This document shows positions 34,036 through 41,902 of a stretch of DNA of 64,000 nucleotides, piece by piece. The notes under the pieces are model-generated. The model was not told where the DNA came from, searched no databases, and saw nothing but the letters and a program-made list of their open reading frames with translations. Where the stretch lies: assembly GCA_017617395.1 (NCBI GenBank), contig JAFZWG010000072.1, forward strand, positions 124,001 through 188,000. Direction: 5' to 3'. Numbering within the stretch: the stretch's first letter is position 1; each line of letters starts with the position of its first letter. Made by a program: the position numbers and the translations under genes. The stretch comes from Lachnospiraceae bacterium (lineage in GTDB: Bacteria > Bacillota > Clostridia > Lachnospirales > Lachnospiraceae).

Positions 34036-35190
34036 TTACAGGCGCAGCGCGACGCCGGGTTCCTCCGCCCGGTACATCCCGTCCGCAGCCTGCCGGATTC
34101 GTCCGTTTTGCTCGAGCGTATACAGCGTTCGAAGCAACACGGCAGGCGTCAGTCCGCTCTCCCAGACCAGCTGGTCGAAAGATTTCGGACTCAAACGCAG
34201 AGAAGCATACACCATTTTTTCTTCGCTTGCAAGAGTCAATTTTAGCTTTTTTTCGTTTTCTTTTTCAAATGATGTCAGACAAAGTTGACCGTCATCCTCG
34301 GTTTGCAATGCAAAACCACCGAGTTGTTCGCGCAAAACCGCAAGTATTTCCCCCGGGTCCGTGACGAGCTGTGCGCCCTGTTTGATCAGTTTGTGACACC
34401 CCTCGCTGTTCTCGTCCGTGATGCGCCCCGGAATCGCAAACACCGCCTTCCCCTGGTCGAGCGCGCGGTCCACCGTGATCATCGTCCCGCTCCGAAGTTT
34501 CGCCTCTACGACGAGCACCGCATCCGAAAGTCCCGCGATCAACCGGTTCCGGTTCGGAAAATGATGCCTAAGCCCCGGCACGCCCGGCCCGTACTCCGAG
34601 ATCACACACCCCTGCTTCGTGATCTCGCGGTACGTATCGACGTTCTCAAGAGGATACGCCGTTCCGATACCGGAGCCTAATACCGCAACCGTGATGCCGC
34701 CTCCCTCCAATGCGCCCCGGTGCGACGCCACATCGATGCCCATCGCAAGGCCGCTCACCACCGTGACGCCCGAATCCCCGAGGATCCGTCCGAAGCGGTA
34801 CGCAACCGTCTCTCCGTACGGCGATGACAGCCTGGTGCCGACGATCGCCACCGAGCATTGTCTCTGCGGCGGAAGTTTCCCCTGATAAAAGATCCCAAGC
34901 GGCGGGTCCGGTATTTCCCGAAGGCACTTCGGAAAATGCTCCTCCGTATGCCACACAAACCACGCATCCAACCGGTCAAGCTCCCGCCGGATTCTCGTCA
35001 CATACCGCTCCGTGCATGTCTTCGCGAGCCGCCCGCTCTCCGTCTTCGTAAGTCCTCCCTCATTTACAAGGCGCTCCTCCCCGGCATAAAAGATCCCTTC
35101 CGGGCTTTCAAACTTCTCTAATAGTTTCACGCGCTGCTCGTGGTCTGTCACCGCGGCGCACAGCCAGATGCGGTATTCTCCTTCCGTCAT
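34036..35190 (-). CDS. dprA: DNA processing protein DprA (Smf)
   Basis: DprA protects incoming single-stranded DNA during natural transformation and loads RecA. The 384-residue protein has an N-terminal SAM-like region, then the extended Rossmann fold: VAIVGTRLSSPYG (variant of G-S-R), VVSGLAMGIDVASHRGAL, GSGIGTAYP, ISEYGPGVPGLRHHFPNRNRLIAGLSDAVLVVEA, SGTMITVDRALDQGKAVFAIPG. The C-terminal winged helix (SFDQLVWESGLTPAVLLRTLYTLEQNGRI) is present. GGAGG precedes the ATG at 35190, only five bases after the comM stop. Two copies or near copies of the dispersed word (34559, 34930) are in the gene. Confidence 0.94.
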   Translation of the reverse strand: MTEGEYRIWLCAAVTDHEQRVKLLEKFESPEGIFYAGEERLVNEGGLTKTESGRLAKTCTERYVTRIRRELDRLDAWFVWHTEEHFPKCLREIPDPPLGIFYQGKLPPQRQCSVAIVGTRLSSPYGETVAYRFGRILGDSGVTVVSGLAMGIDVASHRGALEGGGITVAVLGSGIGTAYPLENVDTYREITKQGCVISEYGPGVPGLRHHFPNRNRLIAGLSDAVLVVEAKLRSGTMITVDRALDQGKAVFAIPGRITDENSEGCHKLIKQGAQLVTDPGEILAVLREQLGGFALQTEDDGQLCLTSFEKENEKKLKLTLASEEKMVYASLRLSPKSFDQLVWESGLTPAVLLRTLYTLEQNGRIRQAADGMYRAEEPGVALRL

Positions 35191-35195
35191 CGCAC

Positions 35196-36701
35196 TCACC
35201 TCCATTCCGTGCGGAAGCCGGCCGCCTCCGCCATATGCTCCGGCAAAACCTTCTCACTGTCCGTCAGGTCCGCGATCGTGCGCGCCACCTTCCACATGCG
35301 ATGATATCCGCGCGCCGTACAATTCGTCCGCTCTGCGTACTCCGACGCGACGCGCTCCGCTTCCCCGGTCACCGCGAAGAACTCCGACAGCTGGCTTCCC
35401 GGCACATCCGAATTATATCGGAAGGAAGTGCCCTTATACCGCTTCGCCTGACGCCGCCTCGCAATCTCCACACGCTTTCGCACCGCCGCGCTTTTCTCTC
35501 CGTTGGAACCGCCCGTGAGCTCCTTCGGAGACAACCCGTGCACAACCACCGAAATGTCGATTCGATCAAGGATCGGCCGGCTGATTCGCGAGCGGTACCG
35601 TGTGATCTGATCCGGCGTGCAGCGACAACGATTCCTATCAGGATAATATCCGCACGGGCACGGATTCATCGCCGCGACGAGCATAAACGATGCGGGGTAC
35701 AACACGCTCCCCTGGAGTCTTGCGACCTGAATACACCGTTCCTCCAAAGGCTGTCGCAAGATCTCGATGCTCGCCCTCGGAAACTCGGGCAGCTCGTCAA
35801 GAAACAACACCCCGCCGGAGGCAAGCGACATCTCCCCGGGCATCGGGGACCTTCCGCCTCCCGCAAGCGCTGTCACCGTCGCGGTATGGTGCGGCGCGCG
35901 GAACGGGCGCTTTTTTAGCATCCCACCCTCCGAAGGCACCAGTCCGGCCACACTGTACACTTTCGTGATCTCCAGACTCTCCTCAAACGTAAGCTTCGGA
36001 AGTATTCCCGGAATCCGCCTCGCAAGCATCGTCTTGCCGGCTCCGGGCGGTCCGCTCAACAAAAGATTGTGCATCCCCGCCGCGGCAATCTCCGCAGCTC
36101 GCTTAGCCAGAAACTGCCCGTGAATATCGCAAAAATCCTCCGCTGTGCTCTCGTCCGGGCGAAACCGAACGGGCTTCGCAAGTGTCCCGCCGACCCCCGT
36201 AAAATGCTCGACCGCCTCTGTAAGAGTCCTCACGCCGTACACACGGATGCCTTCGACGAGCGCGCCTTCCTCCGCATTTTCCGCGGGAAGCAGGACCGAG
36301 TGAAATCCTGCCTTCTTTGCGGCGATCACACACGGAAGAACGCCCGGCACGGCGCGCACGGTGCCGTCGAGGCCGAGCTCCCCTAAGATTCCCGCACCCT
36401 CGGTGACATCCCACGGCAGAAAGCCCTGGTTGCAGAGAATTCCCAAAGCAATCGCCAGGTCGTATCCGGTTCCGCCCTTTCGCTCGTCCGCCGGTGAAAG
36501 ATTTACGGTGATCCGCTTCGCGGGCACAGGGTAGCCCGAGTTTCGGAGCGCCACGCGCACGCGTTCTCGTGCCTCCTTCACCTCGCTCGACAGGTATCCG
36601 ACCATATCAAAGCACGGAAGACCGTTGCCGACGTCCACCTCGACTTTGATGACCGCCGCTTCGATTCCCGTGACCGAAAAACTTTGCAAAGAACAAAACA
36701 T
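35196..36701 (-). CDS. comM: ComM/YifB-family Mg-chelatase-like AAA+ helicase
   Basis: A 501-residue YifB/ComM protein. In Vibrio, ComM is a hexameric helicase that aids branch migration in natural transformation; the Firmicutes orthologues are presumed similar. The N-terminal Lon-like domain (MFCSLQSFSVTGIEAAVIKVEVD) is followed by a AAA+ module: LLSGPPGAGKTMLARRIPGILP (Walker A), LFLDELPEF (Walker B), and a zinc-type insertion AAMNPCPCGYYPDRNRCRC. The C-terminal MgChl_C domain has GYHRMWKVARTIADL. The start at 36701 follows AGAGAGG and the palindrome described separately. A copy of the dispersed word overlaps the ribosome site and another is inside the gene (36274). Confidence 0.93.
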   Translation of the reverse strand: MFCSLQSFSVTGIEAAVIKVEVDVGNGLPCFDMVGYLSSEVKEARERVRVALRNSGYPVPAKRITVNLSPADERKGGTGYDLAIALGILCNQGFLPWDVTEGAGILGELGLDGTVRAVPGVLPCVIAAKKAGFHSVLLPAENAEEGALVEGIRVYGVRTLTEAVEHFTGVGGTLAKPVRFRPDESTAEDFCDIHGQFLAKRAAEIAAAGMHNLLLSGPPGAGKTMLARRIPGILPKLTFEESLEITKVYSVAGLVPSEGGMLKKRPFRAPHHTATVTALAGGGRSPMPGEMSLASGGVLFLDELPEFPRASIEILRQPLEERCIQVARLQGSVLYPASFMLVAAMNPCPCGYYPDRNRCRCTPDQITRYRSRISRPILDRIDISVVVHGLSPKELTGGSNGEKSAAVRKRVEIARRRQAKRYKGTSFRYNSDVPGSQLSEFFAVTGEAERVASEYAERTNCTARGYHRMWKVARTIADLTDSEKVLPEHMAEAAGFRTEWR

Positions 36702-36718
36702 CGCATTTTCCTCTCTTT

Positions 36719-36732
36719 GTTTGGTACCAAAC
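36719..36732. promoter_or_regulatory. Perfect 14-bp palindrome upstream of comM
   Basis: GTTTGGTACCAAAC, exactly self-complementary, 18 bases upstream of the comM start codon and next to its ribosome site. The position fits a repressor operator at the transcription start. No strong -35/-10 pair is visible just upstream, so the promoter itself is uncertain. Confidence 0.5.
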
Positions 36733-36775
36733 AGCATATCGAAACCGAGCGGGAAAAACCATTCGCAAAATGACA

Positions 36776-36810
36776 GAAAAAGCGGCCTCCCGTTTGACGC
36801 GGGAAGCCGC
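36776..36810 (-). terminator. Terminator after nrdR
   Basis: On the minus strand GCGGCTTCCCG pairs with CGGGAGGCCGC (one mismatch or U-G) around a seven-base loop and runs into TTTTTC. It separates nrdR from comM. Confidence 0.85.
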
Positions 36811-36891
36811 AAAAGATGCATTTTCCGGAAAGCGGTTCGTCACTACGACGAAACCGGAACCTCATTTTTGTATACTCTGCCGAAATGACCG

Positions 36892-37350
36892 TTACGCCTC
36901 GTGATCGAGCAACGTCTTGAGCTCGTCCATGAAGGTGTTCACGTCCTTGAACTCGCGGTAGACGGATGCGAAGCGAACGTACGCTACCTCGTCGAGTTTC
37001 TTGAGCTTGTCCATCACCAGCTCGCCGATGCGGTAGCTCGGAATCTCCTTCTCCTCCATGGAGAAGATCTCCGTCTCCACCTCGTCCACGAGCTTGCGGA
37101 TCTGCTCCACGCTGATCGGACGCTTGTGGCAGGACGCAAACACGCCGCCCTCGATCTTCGTGCGGTCGTACGCCTGACGCACGTTGCCCTTCTTGATGAC
37201 AACCAACGGAATGGTCTCCACCTTCTCATAGGTGGTAAAGCGCTTGTCGCACTCATCGCACTGTCTTCTGCGGCGGATGGAATTGGACTCCTCCACCGGA
37301 CGGGAGTCGATAACTCTCGTGTTCTCGGCACCACAATACGGACATTTCAT
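36892..37350 (-). CDS. nrdR: Transcriptional repressor NrdR
   Basis: NrdR represses ribonucleotide reductase genes by sensing ATP/dATP. The 152-residue protein has an N-terminal zinc ribbon (CPYCGAENTRVIDSRP, then RRRRQCDECDKRFTTYE) and an ATP-cone from about residue 49 (VVIKKGNVRQAYDRTKIEGGV...ACHKRPIS). Length and layout are typical. It follows the DUF4867 gene with a 60-base gap holding a 7-base GC hairpin without a T tail, and AAAGAGG precedes the ATG. No promoter of its own is evident. Confidence 0.96.
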   Translation of the reverse strand: MKCPYCGAENTRVIDSRPVEESNSIRRRRQCDECDKRFTTYEKVETIPLVVIKKGNVRQAYDRTKIEGGVFASCHKRPISVEQIRKLVDEVETEIFSMEEKEIPSYRIGELVMDKLKKLDEVAYVRFASVYREFKDVNTFMDELKTLLDHEA

Positions 37351-37410
37351 AAGTTTACCTCTTTCCGATATCAGGACACTCCGCGCGGAGCGTTCCGGAC
37401 GCTTTCTTAG

Positions 37411-38052
37411 TTACGCAATATCGCCGGCAATATCAATGTTGACACCGGTCAGACCGATGACCGCACCCTGCTTCGCCTCGGAAGCCTCGGGATGCGCGAT
37501 CAGCCACTTGTTCGCTGCGAACAGGCGGGCATCGTCGTCATTCTTCACGGTGATGGCGGGTTTGTCAAGGTTCGTTCCCTTCGGAAGAACGATAACTACG
37601 CGGAACTGCGCACCGAGCTTCGCGCTGCAGGGAGCGTAATGAAGCGTCGTCGCATAGAGCTCTACGCCGGTTCCCGCCGGGCAGAAGAACGCCTCAACCT
37701 TCGAGGTATCGAGCATCTTGCCCATGCAGTCCTGCTGCTTTGCCAGGAGAAGAATGCAGTCCGTCGCCGCGATATCGATCTCGCTGTCGCGATGGTACTC
37801 GAGGCAGTTGAGCTTCGTGTTCGTACCGTTGCAGTATCCGATCTGGATCGGCATGCCGCCGTAGCAGTTATACGTAAAATCAGCCATCGCCGGAGTTGCC
37901 TCCAGGTTCGCATCGGACGGAACGTAAACAACCGCATCCGCAGGTGCCGGCGTCGTCGCCGTCAAAACCTCGAGAAGCTCCTTCGTATCATACCCCGTTA
38001 CCACTCTGCCGTATGCTTCAAATGCAGCATCATTGACATTCAAAATCTTCAT
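37411..38052 (-). CDS. DUF4867 family protein, cupin-like, in the hexuronate cluster
   Basis: A 213-residue protein that I recognise as DUF4867, a clostridial family without an assigned activity. Visible conserved stretches are NDAAFEAYGRVVTGYD, YVPSDANLEATP, GGMPIQIGYCNGTNTKLNCLEYHRDSE and the cupin-like pair LLLAKQQD / FFCPAGTGVELYATTLHYAPC. The His and Glu of LEYHRDSE and the His of TLHYAPC could bind a metal, as in cupin and ureidoglycolate-lyase folds; this is inference. It follows kdgK with a 92-base gap that contains two GC-rich hairpins, and AGGAGG precedes its ATG. The neighbourhood points to sugar-acid metabolism. Confidence 0.8.
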   Translation of the reverse strand: MKILNVNDAAFEAYGRVVTGYDTKELLEVLTATTPAPADAVVYVPSDANLEATPAMADFTYNCYGGMPIQIGYCNGTNTKLNCLEYHRDSEIDIAATDCILLLAKQQDCMGKMLDTSKVEAFFCPAGTGVELYATTLHYAPCSAKLGAQFRVVIVLPKGTNLDKPAITVKNDDDARLFAANKWLIAHPEASEAKQGAVIGLTGVNIDIAGDIA

Positions 38053-38076
38053 TTTGTCCCTTCCTCCTGTAATCCT

Positions 38077-38121
38077 GCGGACCTGCGGTCCGCGTATTCA
38101 AAACGGGCTTTCGACCGCCCG
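38077..38121 (-). other. Two hairpins between kdgK and the DUF4867 gene
   Basis: On the minus strand the first hairpin, CGGGC/GCCCG (38104-38121), is followed by TTTTG and may be a weak terminator. The second, GCGGACC/GGTCCGC (38077-38093), lies just before the DUF4867 ribosome site. They may reduce read-through from kdgK. Confidence 0.55.
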
Positions 38122-38127
38122 CAGGTC

Positions 38128-38145
38128 TCATTTTCCGAAAAATGC
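38128..38145. repeat. Inverted pair of the dispersed word
   Basis: TCATTTTCCGAAAAATGC: a minus-strand GGAAAATGA and a plus-strand CGAAAAATGC meet head to head, sharing the central CG, and abut the kdgK stop codon. In species with uptake sequences, inverted pairs at gene ends are common and often serve as terminators; here the stem is short. Confidence 0.75.
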
Positions 38146-39167
38146 TACCTCTGCACGCGTCCGCTTCCGTCGCCGCCCGCAAGCGCCTCGACCTCCGCGC
38201 GCGACACATGGTTGAAGTCGCCGGGAATCGTGTGCTTTAATGCACTTGCCGCAACCGCGAACTCCAAAACCTCCGCAGCGCTCTTGCCGTCCGCAAGGCC
38301 GCAGATCAGACCGGCCGCGAACGAATCGCCGCCGCCTACGCGGTCCACAATGTGAAGCTTGTACGTCTTCGAGTGATAGAAGCCGTCGTCACTCAAGATC
38401 GCTGCCGACCACGCATTGTCCGATGCGGAGAAGCTCTCGCGGAGCGAGCTCACGACATATGTAAAGCCGAACTTCGCCTTCATCTCCTTAAACATCGCCT
38501 CGTAGCCCGCAAGCTCCAGCGAACCCTTGGTAACATCCGTGTTGCCCGGCACGAAGCCGAGGACCTTCTGCGCGTCCTCCTCGTTGCCGATGCACACGTC
38601 GACATATTGCATCAGATCGGTCATGACCGACTTTGCCTTCTCGCTGCTCCACAGCTTCTTGCGGTAGTTGAGGTCGCACGAAACCGTGACGCCGTGGCGC
38701 TTTGCGGCAATCAACGCAGCCTTCGTCACCGCAGTCGCCGCGTCGCTGATCGCAGGCGTGATCCCCGTAAAATGGAACCAGTCCGCACCCTCAAAAATCG
38801 CATCAAAATCAAAGTCCTCCGGCTTCGCCTCCGCAATCGCGCTGTGCGCACGGTCGTAGATGACCTTCGAAGGCCGAACCGAGGCTCCTGTCTCAAGATA
38901 GTAGATACCAAGGCGCTCTCCGCCGCGCACAATCTGCGAGCAGTCGACACCTTCCTTGCGAAGCGCCATCAATGCGCTGTCGCCGATTTCATTGGCCGGC
39001 AGTTTCGTCACATACGACGCCTCGTGGCCGAAGCCCGCGAGCGACACCGCAACGTTCGCCTCACCGCCGCCGTAGCAGACATCGAAACTGTCCGCCTGCA
39101 CAAATCTCTGATTGCCCGGCGTCGACAGCCGAAGCATGATCTCGCCGAGCGTAACGATCTTTGCCAT
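38145..39167 (-). CDS. kdgK: 2-dehydro-3-deoxygluconokinase (KDG kinase), PfkB family
   Basis: A 340-residue PfkB-family sugar kinase. The N terminus MAKIVTLGEIMLRLSTPGNQRFVQADSFDVCYGGGEANVAVSLAGFG and the C-terminal VDRVGGGDSFAAGLICGLADG (ATP/anion hole with catalytic Asp) are typical of KDG kinases, which make KDPG for cleavage to pyruvate and glyceraldehyde 3-phosphate. The start at 39167 follows GGAGGATCTTGT. It is divergent from uxaC, the first enzyme of hexuronate breakdown, which supports the KDG assignment over another sugar. Confidence 0.88.
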   Translation of the reverse strand: MAKIVTLGEIMLRLSTPGNQRFVQADSFDVCYGGGEANVAVSLAGFGHEASYVTKLPANEIGDSALMALRKEGVDCSQIVRGGERLGIYYLETGASVRPSKVIYDRAHSAIAEAKPEDFDFDAIFEGADWFHFTGITPAISDAATAVTKAALIAAKRHGVTVSCDLNYRKKLWSSEKAKSVMTDLMQYVDVCIGNEEDAQKVLGFVPGNTDVTKGSLELAGYEAMFKEMKAKFGFTYVVSSLRESFSASDNAWSAAILSDDGFYHSKTYKLHIVDRVGGGDSFAAGLICGLADGKSAAEVLEFAVAASALKHTIPGDFNHVSRAEVEALAGGDGSGRVQR

Positions 39168-39254
39168 ACAAGATCCTCCGCGTATTCCATCCGTTGTCGC
39201 TTCGCGTGCGCACGCGCGAAAATACACTTACACACCCGAAGAAACACCGTCAAT

Positions 39255-39283
39255 ACTATAACACAGTTACCGCCTTCGTTCAA
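39255..39283 (-). promoter_or_regulatory. Promoter of kdgK-DUF4867
   Basis: Minus strand: TTGAAC (39278-39283), 17-base spacer, TATAGT (39255-39260), giving a leader of about 80 bases. Confidence 0.78.
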
Positions 39284-39289
39284 CCGTTT

Positions 39290-39375
39290 TTCAGTATTTT
39301 GTGTTCGTTTTTGAGATTCCACCCATACGTTGTGTTTTTTGTGTTCTTTTTTCCTGAAAATGAGGCGTAAAATTC
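39290..39375. promoter_or_regulatory. Divergent kdgK/uxaC control region with a direct repeat
   Basis: The stretch between the two divergent promoters is T-rich on the plus strand and holds two copies of TTTTGTGTTC (near 39297 and 39339), each followed by a T run, about 42 bases (four helical turns) apart. Such spacing suits a dimeric regulator acting on both promoters, but no known operator family is recognised. Apart from the promoters and this repeat I see nothing else in the gap. Confidence 0.4.
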
Positions 39376-39405
39376 TTGACATCCTTGTTTCTTTTGTGGT
39401 ATATT
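39376..39405 (+). promoter_or_regulatory. Promoter of uxaC
   Basis: Perfect TTGACA (39376-39381), 18-base spacer, TATATT (39400-39405). The leader to the ATG at 39470 is about 60 bases and contains a palindromic CCTCCGGAGG that overlaps the ribosome site. Confidence 0.82.
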
Positions 39406-39469
39406 TCCGTAGAACACGACCGAGCATCGCGGACCCGCGGGTACGCGAGAAACCTCCGGAGGATTTGAC

Positions 39470-40882
39470 ATGGTTTTCATGGATGACAATTTCCTGTTGA
39501 CGAACGAGACCGCCAGGGTTTTGTATCATCAATATGCATCATCGATGCCGATCATCGACTACCACTGTCACATTCCCGCCGAGGAGATTGCACGGGACGT
39601 GTCTTTTTCTTCGATTACGGATCTGTGGCTTGGCGCCGACCACTACAAGTGGCGTGCGATGCGCTCCAACGGCGTTCCCGAGGAGCTGATCACCGGCAAC
39701 GGCGATCCGTTCGAAAAATTCGAAGCATTCGCTTCCACCCTCACGCGTGCCATCGGCAATCCGCTGTACCACTGGAGTCACCTTGAACTTCAGCGCTACT
39801 TCGGCGTCACCGAGCCTCTCACAAAAGAGAGCGCACGCCGCATCTACGATCTGTGCAACGCCACGCTGGCCGATCCTTCCATGACCGCGCGCGGCATCTT
39901 AAAGCGCTCCAATGTCAAGCTTCTGTGCACGACCGACGATCCCGCGGACGATCTCCGCTGGCATCGTTTGATTGCGATGGACTCGACCTTCAAGGTGAAG
40001 GTTCTTCCGGCGTTCCGTCCGGACCGCGCCCTCGCGATTGAGAAGCCGGATTTTGCCGCATACATCAAGGGCGATCTCTCCCGCGCATGCGGAAGAACGA
40101 TCGAGCTTTATTCCGATTTAAAGGACGCACTTCGTGAGAGGATTGCATTTTTCGCGGAAAACGGATGCAAGCTCTCCGACCATGGCATGGCCTATGTGTG
40201 CTACGCGCCGTGCTCCGACGAGCAGGCCGAGGTCATCTTCCGAAAAGCCCTGCAGTCCGACGGTGTCGACCTCTACGAACAGCTTCAGTTTAAGACGAAC
40301 CTTCTGTCCTTCCTCGCGGCCGAGTACGCGAAGGCAGGCTGGGTGATGCAGCTTCACTACGGTGTCAAGAGAGACAACAACACAAAGTTGTTCCGTCAGT
40401 CCGGCGCCAACAACGGCTGCGACTGCATCGACGATTACACCCCGTGCGCGGAGCTTGCGGATTTCCTCAACTCGCTCTGCGTAAAAGACTCGCTCCCCAA
40501 GACGATCCTCTATTCACTCAATCCGATCGACAACGCCGCCATCGGCACGATCATCGGCTGCTTTCAGGATTCGTCGTGTGCGGGCAAGATCCAGCAGGGT
40601 TCCGCATGGTGGTTTAACGATAACAAGAAGGGTATGGAGGAACAATTGACGTCCCTCGCGAACTTGGGCGTCCTCGGGAATTTTGTCGGTATGCTCACCG
40701 ATTCCCGCAGTTTCCTCTCCTACACACGCCACGAGTATTTCCGTCGCATCCTGTGCAATTTGATCGGCACATGGGTCACCAACGGCGAATACCCCTGTGA
40801 TCTCACGACGCTCGGCGGTCTTGTTGCCGATATTTCTTATAACAATTGCAATCGATACTTCGATTTCGGCCTTACGGACTAA
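39470..40882 (+). CDS. uxaC: Glucuronate (uronate) isomerase
   Basis: UxaC converts D-glucuronate to D-fructuronate (or galacturonate to tagaturonate), the entry to hexuronate catabolism. The 470-residue protein begins [43 protein letters not shown], whose HCH is the metal-binding start of this amidohydrolase-superfamily fold. It continues with [43 protein letters not shown] and [26 protein letters not shown] near the C terminus. Its length is normal. GGAGG lies eight bases before the ATG. The stop codon lies in the loop of its own terminator. Confidence 0.95.
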   Translation: MVFMDDNFLLTNETARVLYHQYASSMPIIDYHCHIPAEEIARDVSFSSITDLWLGADHYKWRAMRSNGVPEELITGNGDPFEKFEAFASTLTRAIGNPLYHWSHLELQRYFGVTEPLTKESARRIYDLCNATLADPSMTARGILKRSNVKLLCTTDDPADDLRWHRLIAMDSTFKVKVLPAFRPDRALAIEKPDFAAYIKGDLSRACGRTIELYSDLKDALRERIAFFAENGCKLSDHGMAYVCYAPCSDEQAEVIFRKALQSDGVDLYEQLQFKTNLLSFLAAEYAKAGWVMQLHYGVKRDNNTKLFRQSGANNGCDCIDDYTPCAELADFLNSLCVKDSLPKTILYSLNPIDNAAIGTIIGCFQDSSCAGKIQQGSAWWFNDNKKGMEEQLTSLANLGVLGNFVGMLTDSRSFLSYTRHEYFRRILCNLIGTWVTNGEYPCDLTTLGGLVADISYNNCNRYFDFGLTD

Positions 40883-40896
40883 CCCGTAAGGCTTTT
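40869..40896 (+). terminator. Terminator overlapping the end of uxaC
   Basis: GCCTTACGG pairs perfectly with CCGTAAGGC over nine bases, with the uxaC stop codon TAA in the six-base loop, then TTTT. The upstream arm encodes the last codons of UxaC, so translating ribosomes would hinder folding; termination may depend on translation. Confidence 0.8.
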
Positions 40897-40956
40897 CCAT
40901 GGGTGGGGATTTTCCGCCCGCAACTCTTTTGGTCCGACGGACCGGAAAGGACATGT

Positions 40957-41889
40957 ATGAAACATCTCATCAGCCCGATGGACCTGACGCCCGAGGAACT
41001 CTCCGAGCTTCTCTCGCTTGCGCAGGACATCATGAAGGACCCGGAACGCTACCGCCATGTGTGCGACGGCAAGAAGCTTGCGACGTGCTTCTACGAACCG
41101 AGCACGAGAACTCGCTTAAGCTTTGAGGCCGCGATGCTCAACCTGGGCGGCTCCGTCCTCGGCTTCCAGAGCGCGGACTCGAGCTCCGCAGCCAAAGGCG
41201 AAAGCGTCTCCGACACCATCCAGATCATCTCCTACTACGCGGACATCTGTGCGATGCGCCACCCGAAGGAGGGTGCGCCCTACGTTGCCTCCAAGCACGC
41301 GCGCATTCCGGTGATCAACGCGGGCGACGGCGGCCACAACCACCCGACGCAGACGCTGACCGACCTGCTGACGATCCTCGAGTTAAAGGGACGCCTCGAC
41401 AACTTAACGATCGGTCTCTGCGGCGACTTAAAATTCGGCCGCACCGTCCACTCCCTGATCAACGCAATGGTTCGCTATCCGAACATCCGCTTCGTCCTGA
41501 TCAGCCCCGAGGAACTGTGCATCCCCGCCTACTTAAAGGACGAGGTGCTCGACGCGAAGAACATCCCCTACAAGGAGGTTCGCTCGCTCGACGAGGTGAT
41601 GCCGGAGCTTGACATTCTGTACATGACCCGCGTACAGCGCGAGCGCTTCTTCAACGAGGAGGATTACATCCGCCTGAAGAACTCCTTCATTCTCACTCCG
41701 GAGAAAATGAAGCTGGCCAGAAGCGATATGTTCGTGCTTCACCCCCTTCCCCGCGTGAACGAGATCTCCGTGGAGGTCGACGCAGACCCCCGCGCCGCAT
41801 ACTTCCGCCAGGCGGGCTTCGGCGTATACGCGCGAATGGCGCTCATCATCCTCATGTTAGGTCTCAAGGACCGCATACCACAGGCATAA
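40957..41889 (+). CDS. pyrB: Aspartate carbamoyltransferase, catalytic chain
   Basis: ATCase catalytic subunit joins carbamoyl phosphate and aspartate in pyrimidine synthesis. The 310-residue protein shows [17 protein letters not shown] (carbamoyl-phosphate loop), the mobile-loop lysine in [45 protein letters not shown] and [12 protein letters not shown]. The start at 40957 was chosen because it yields [10 protein letters not shown] and follows AAAGGA; the frame extends upstream without a site. pyrI follows by 13 bases, so the holoenzyme has regulatory chains, unlike the B. subtilis type. I see no PyrR-type attenuator in the 75-base gap; a short GGTCC/GGACC hairpin precedes the start. Confidence 0.96.
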   Translation: MKHLISPMDLTPEELSELLSLAQDIMKDPERYRHVCDGKKLATCFYEPSTRTRLSFEAAMLNLGGSVLGFQSADSSSAAKGESVSDTIQIISYYADICAMRHPKEGAPYVASKHARIPVINAGDGGHNHPTQTLTDLLTILELKGRLDNLTIGLCGDLKFGRTVHSLINAMVRYPNIRFVLISPEELCIPAYLKDEVLDAKNIPYKEVRSLDEVMPELDILYMTRVQRERFFNEEDYIRLKNSFILTPEKMKLARSDMFVLHPLPRVNEISVEVDADPRAAYFRQAGFGVYARMALIILMLGLKDRIPQA

Positions 41890-41902
41890 GGAGGACAAAT
41901 TC

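Larger units (their letters stand above)
36703..36826. repeat. Two minus-orientation copies of GGAAAATGC between nrdR and comM
   Basis: GCATTTTCC occurs at 36703-36711, overlapping the comM ribosome site, and at 36818-36826, next to the nrdR terminator. They are intergenic members of the window-wide family CGRAAAATGC. All exact GRAAAATGC copies by first base: plus 2612, 3519, 5398, 6792, 22721, 22761, 23631, 26003, 34930, 38137, 44042, 57307, 58084, 58722, 59411, 62030, 63507; minus 5357, 15142, 16923, 18458, 19096, 33644, 36274, 36703, 36818, 40145, 42366, 46870, 53898, 54038, 57990. Confidence 0.85.

Noticed and set aside
36578..36865. A 95-codon minus-strand frame between nrdR and comM with Cys pairs (CIFC...FFCH) that looks like a zinc ribbon
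   Set aside because: It runs through the nrdR terminator and the comM ribosome site and start, lacks a ribosome site, and the part inside comM is out of frame.
40897..40956. PyrR attenuator in front of pyrB
   Set aside because: Only a 5-bp GGTCC/GGACC hairpin is present; the conserved PyrR-binding loop and a paired terminator/antiterminator are missing.
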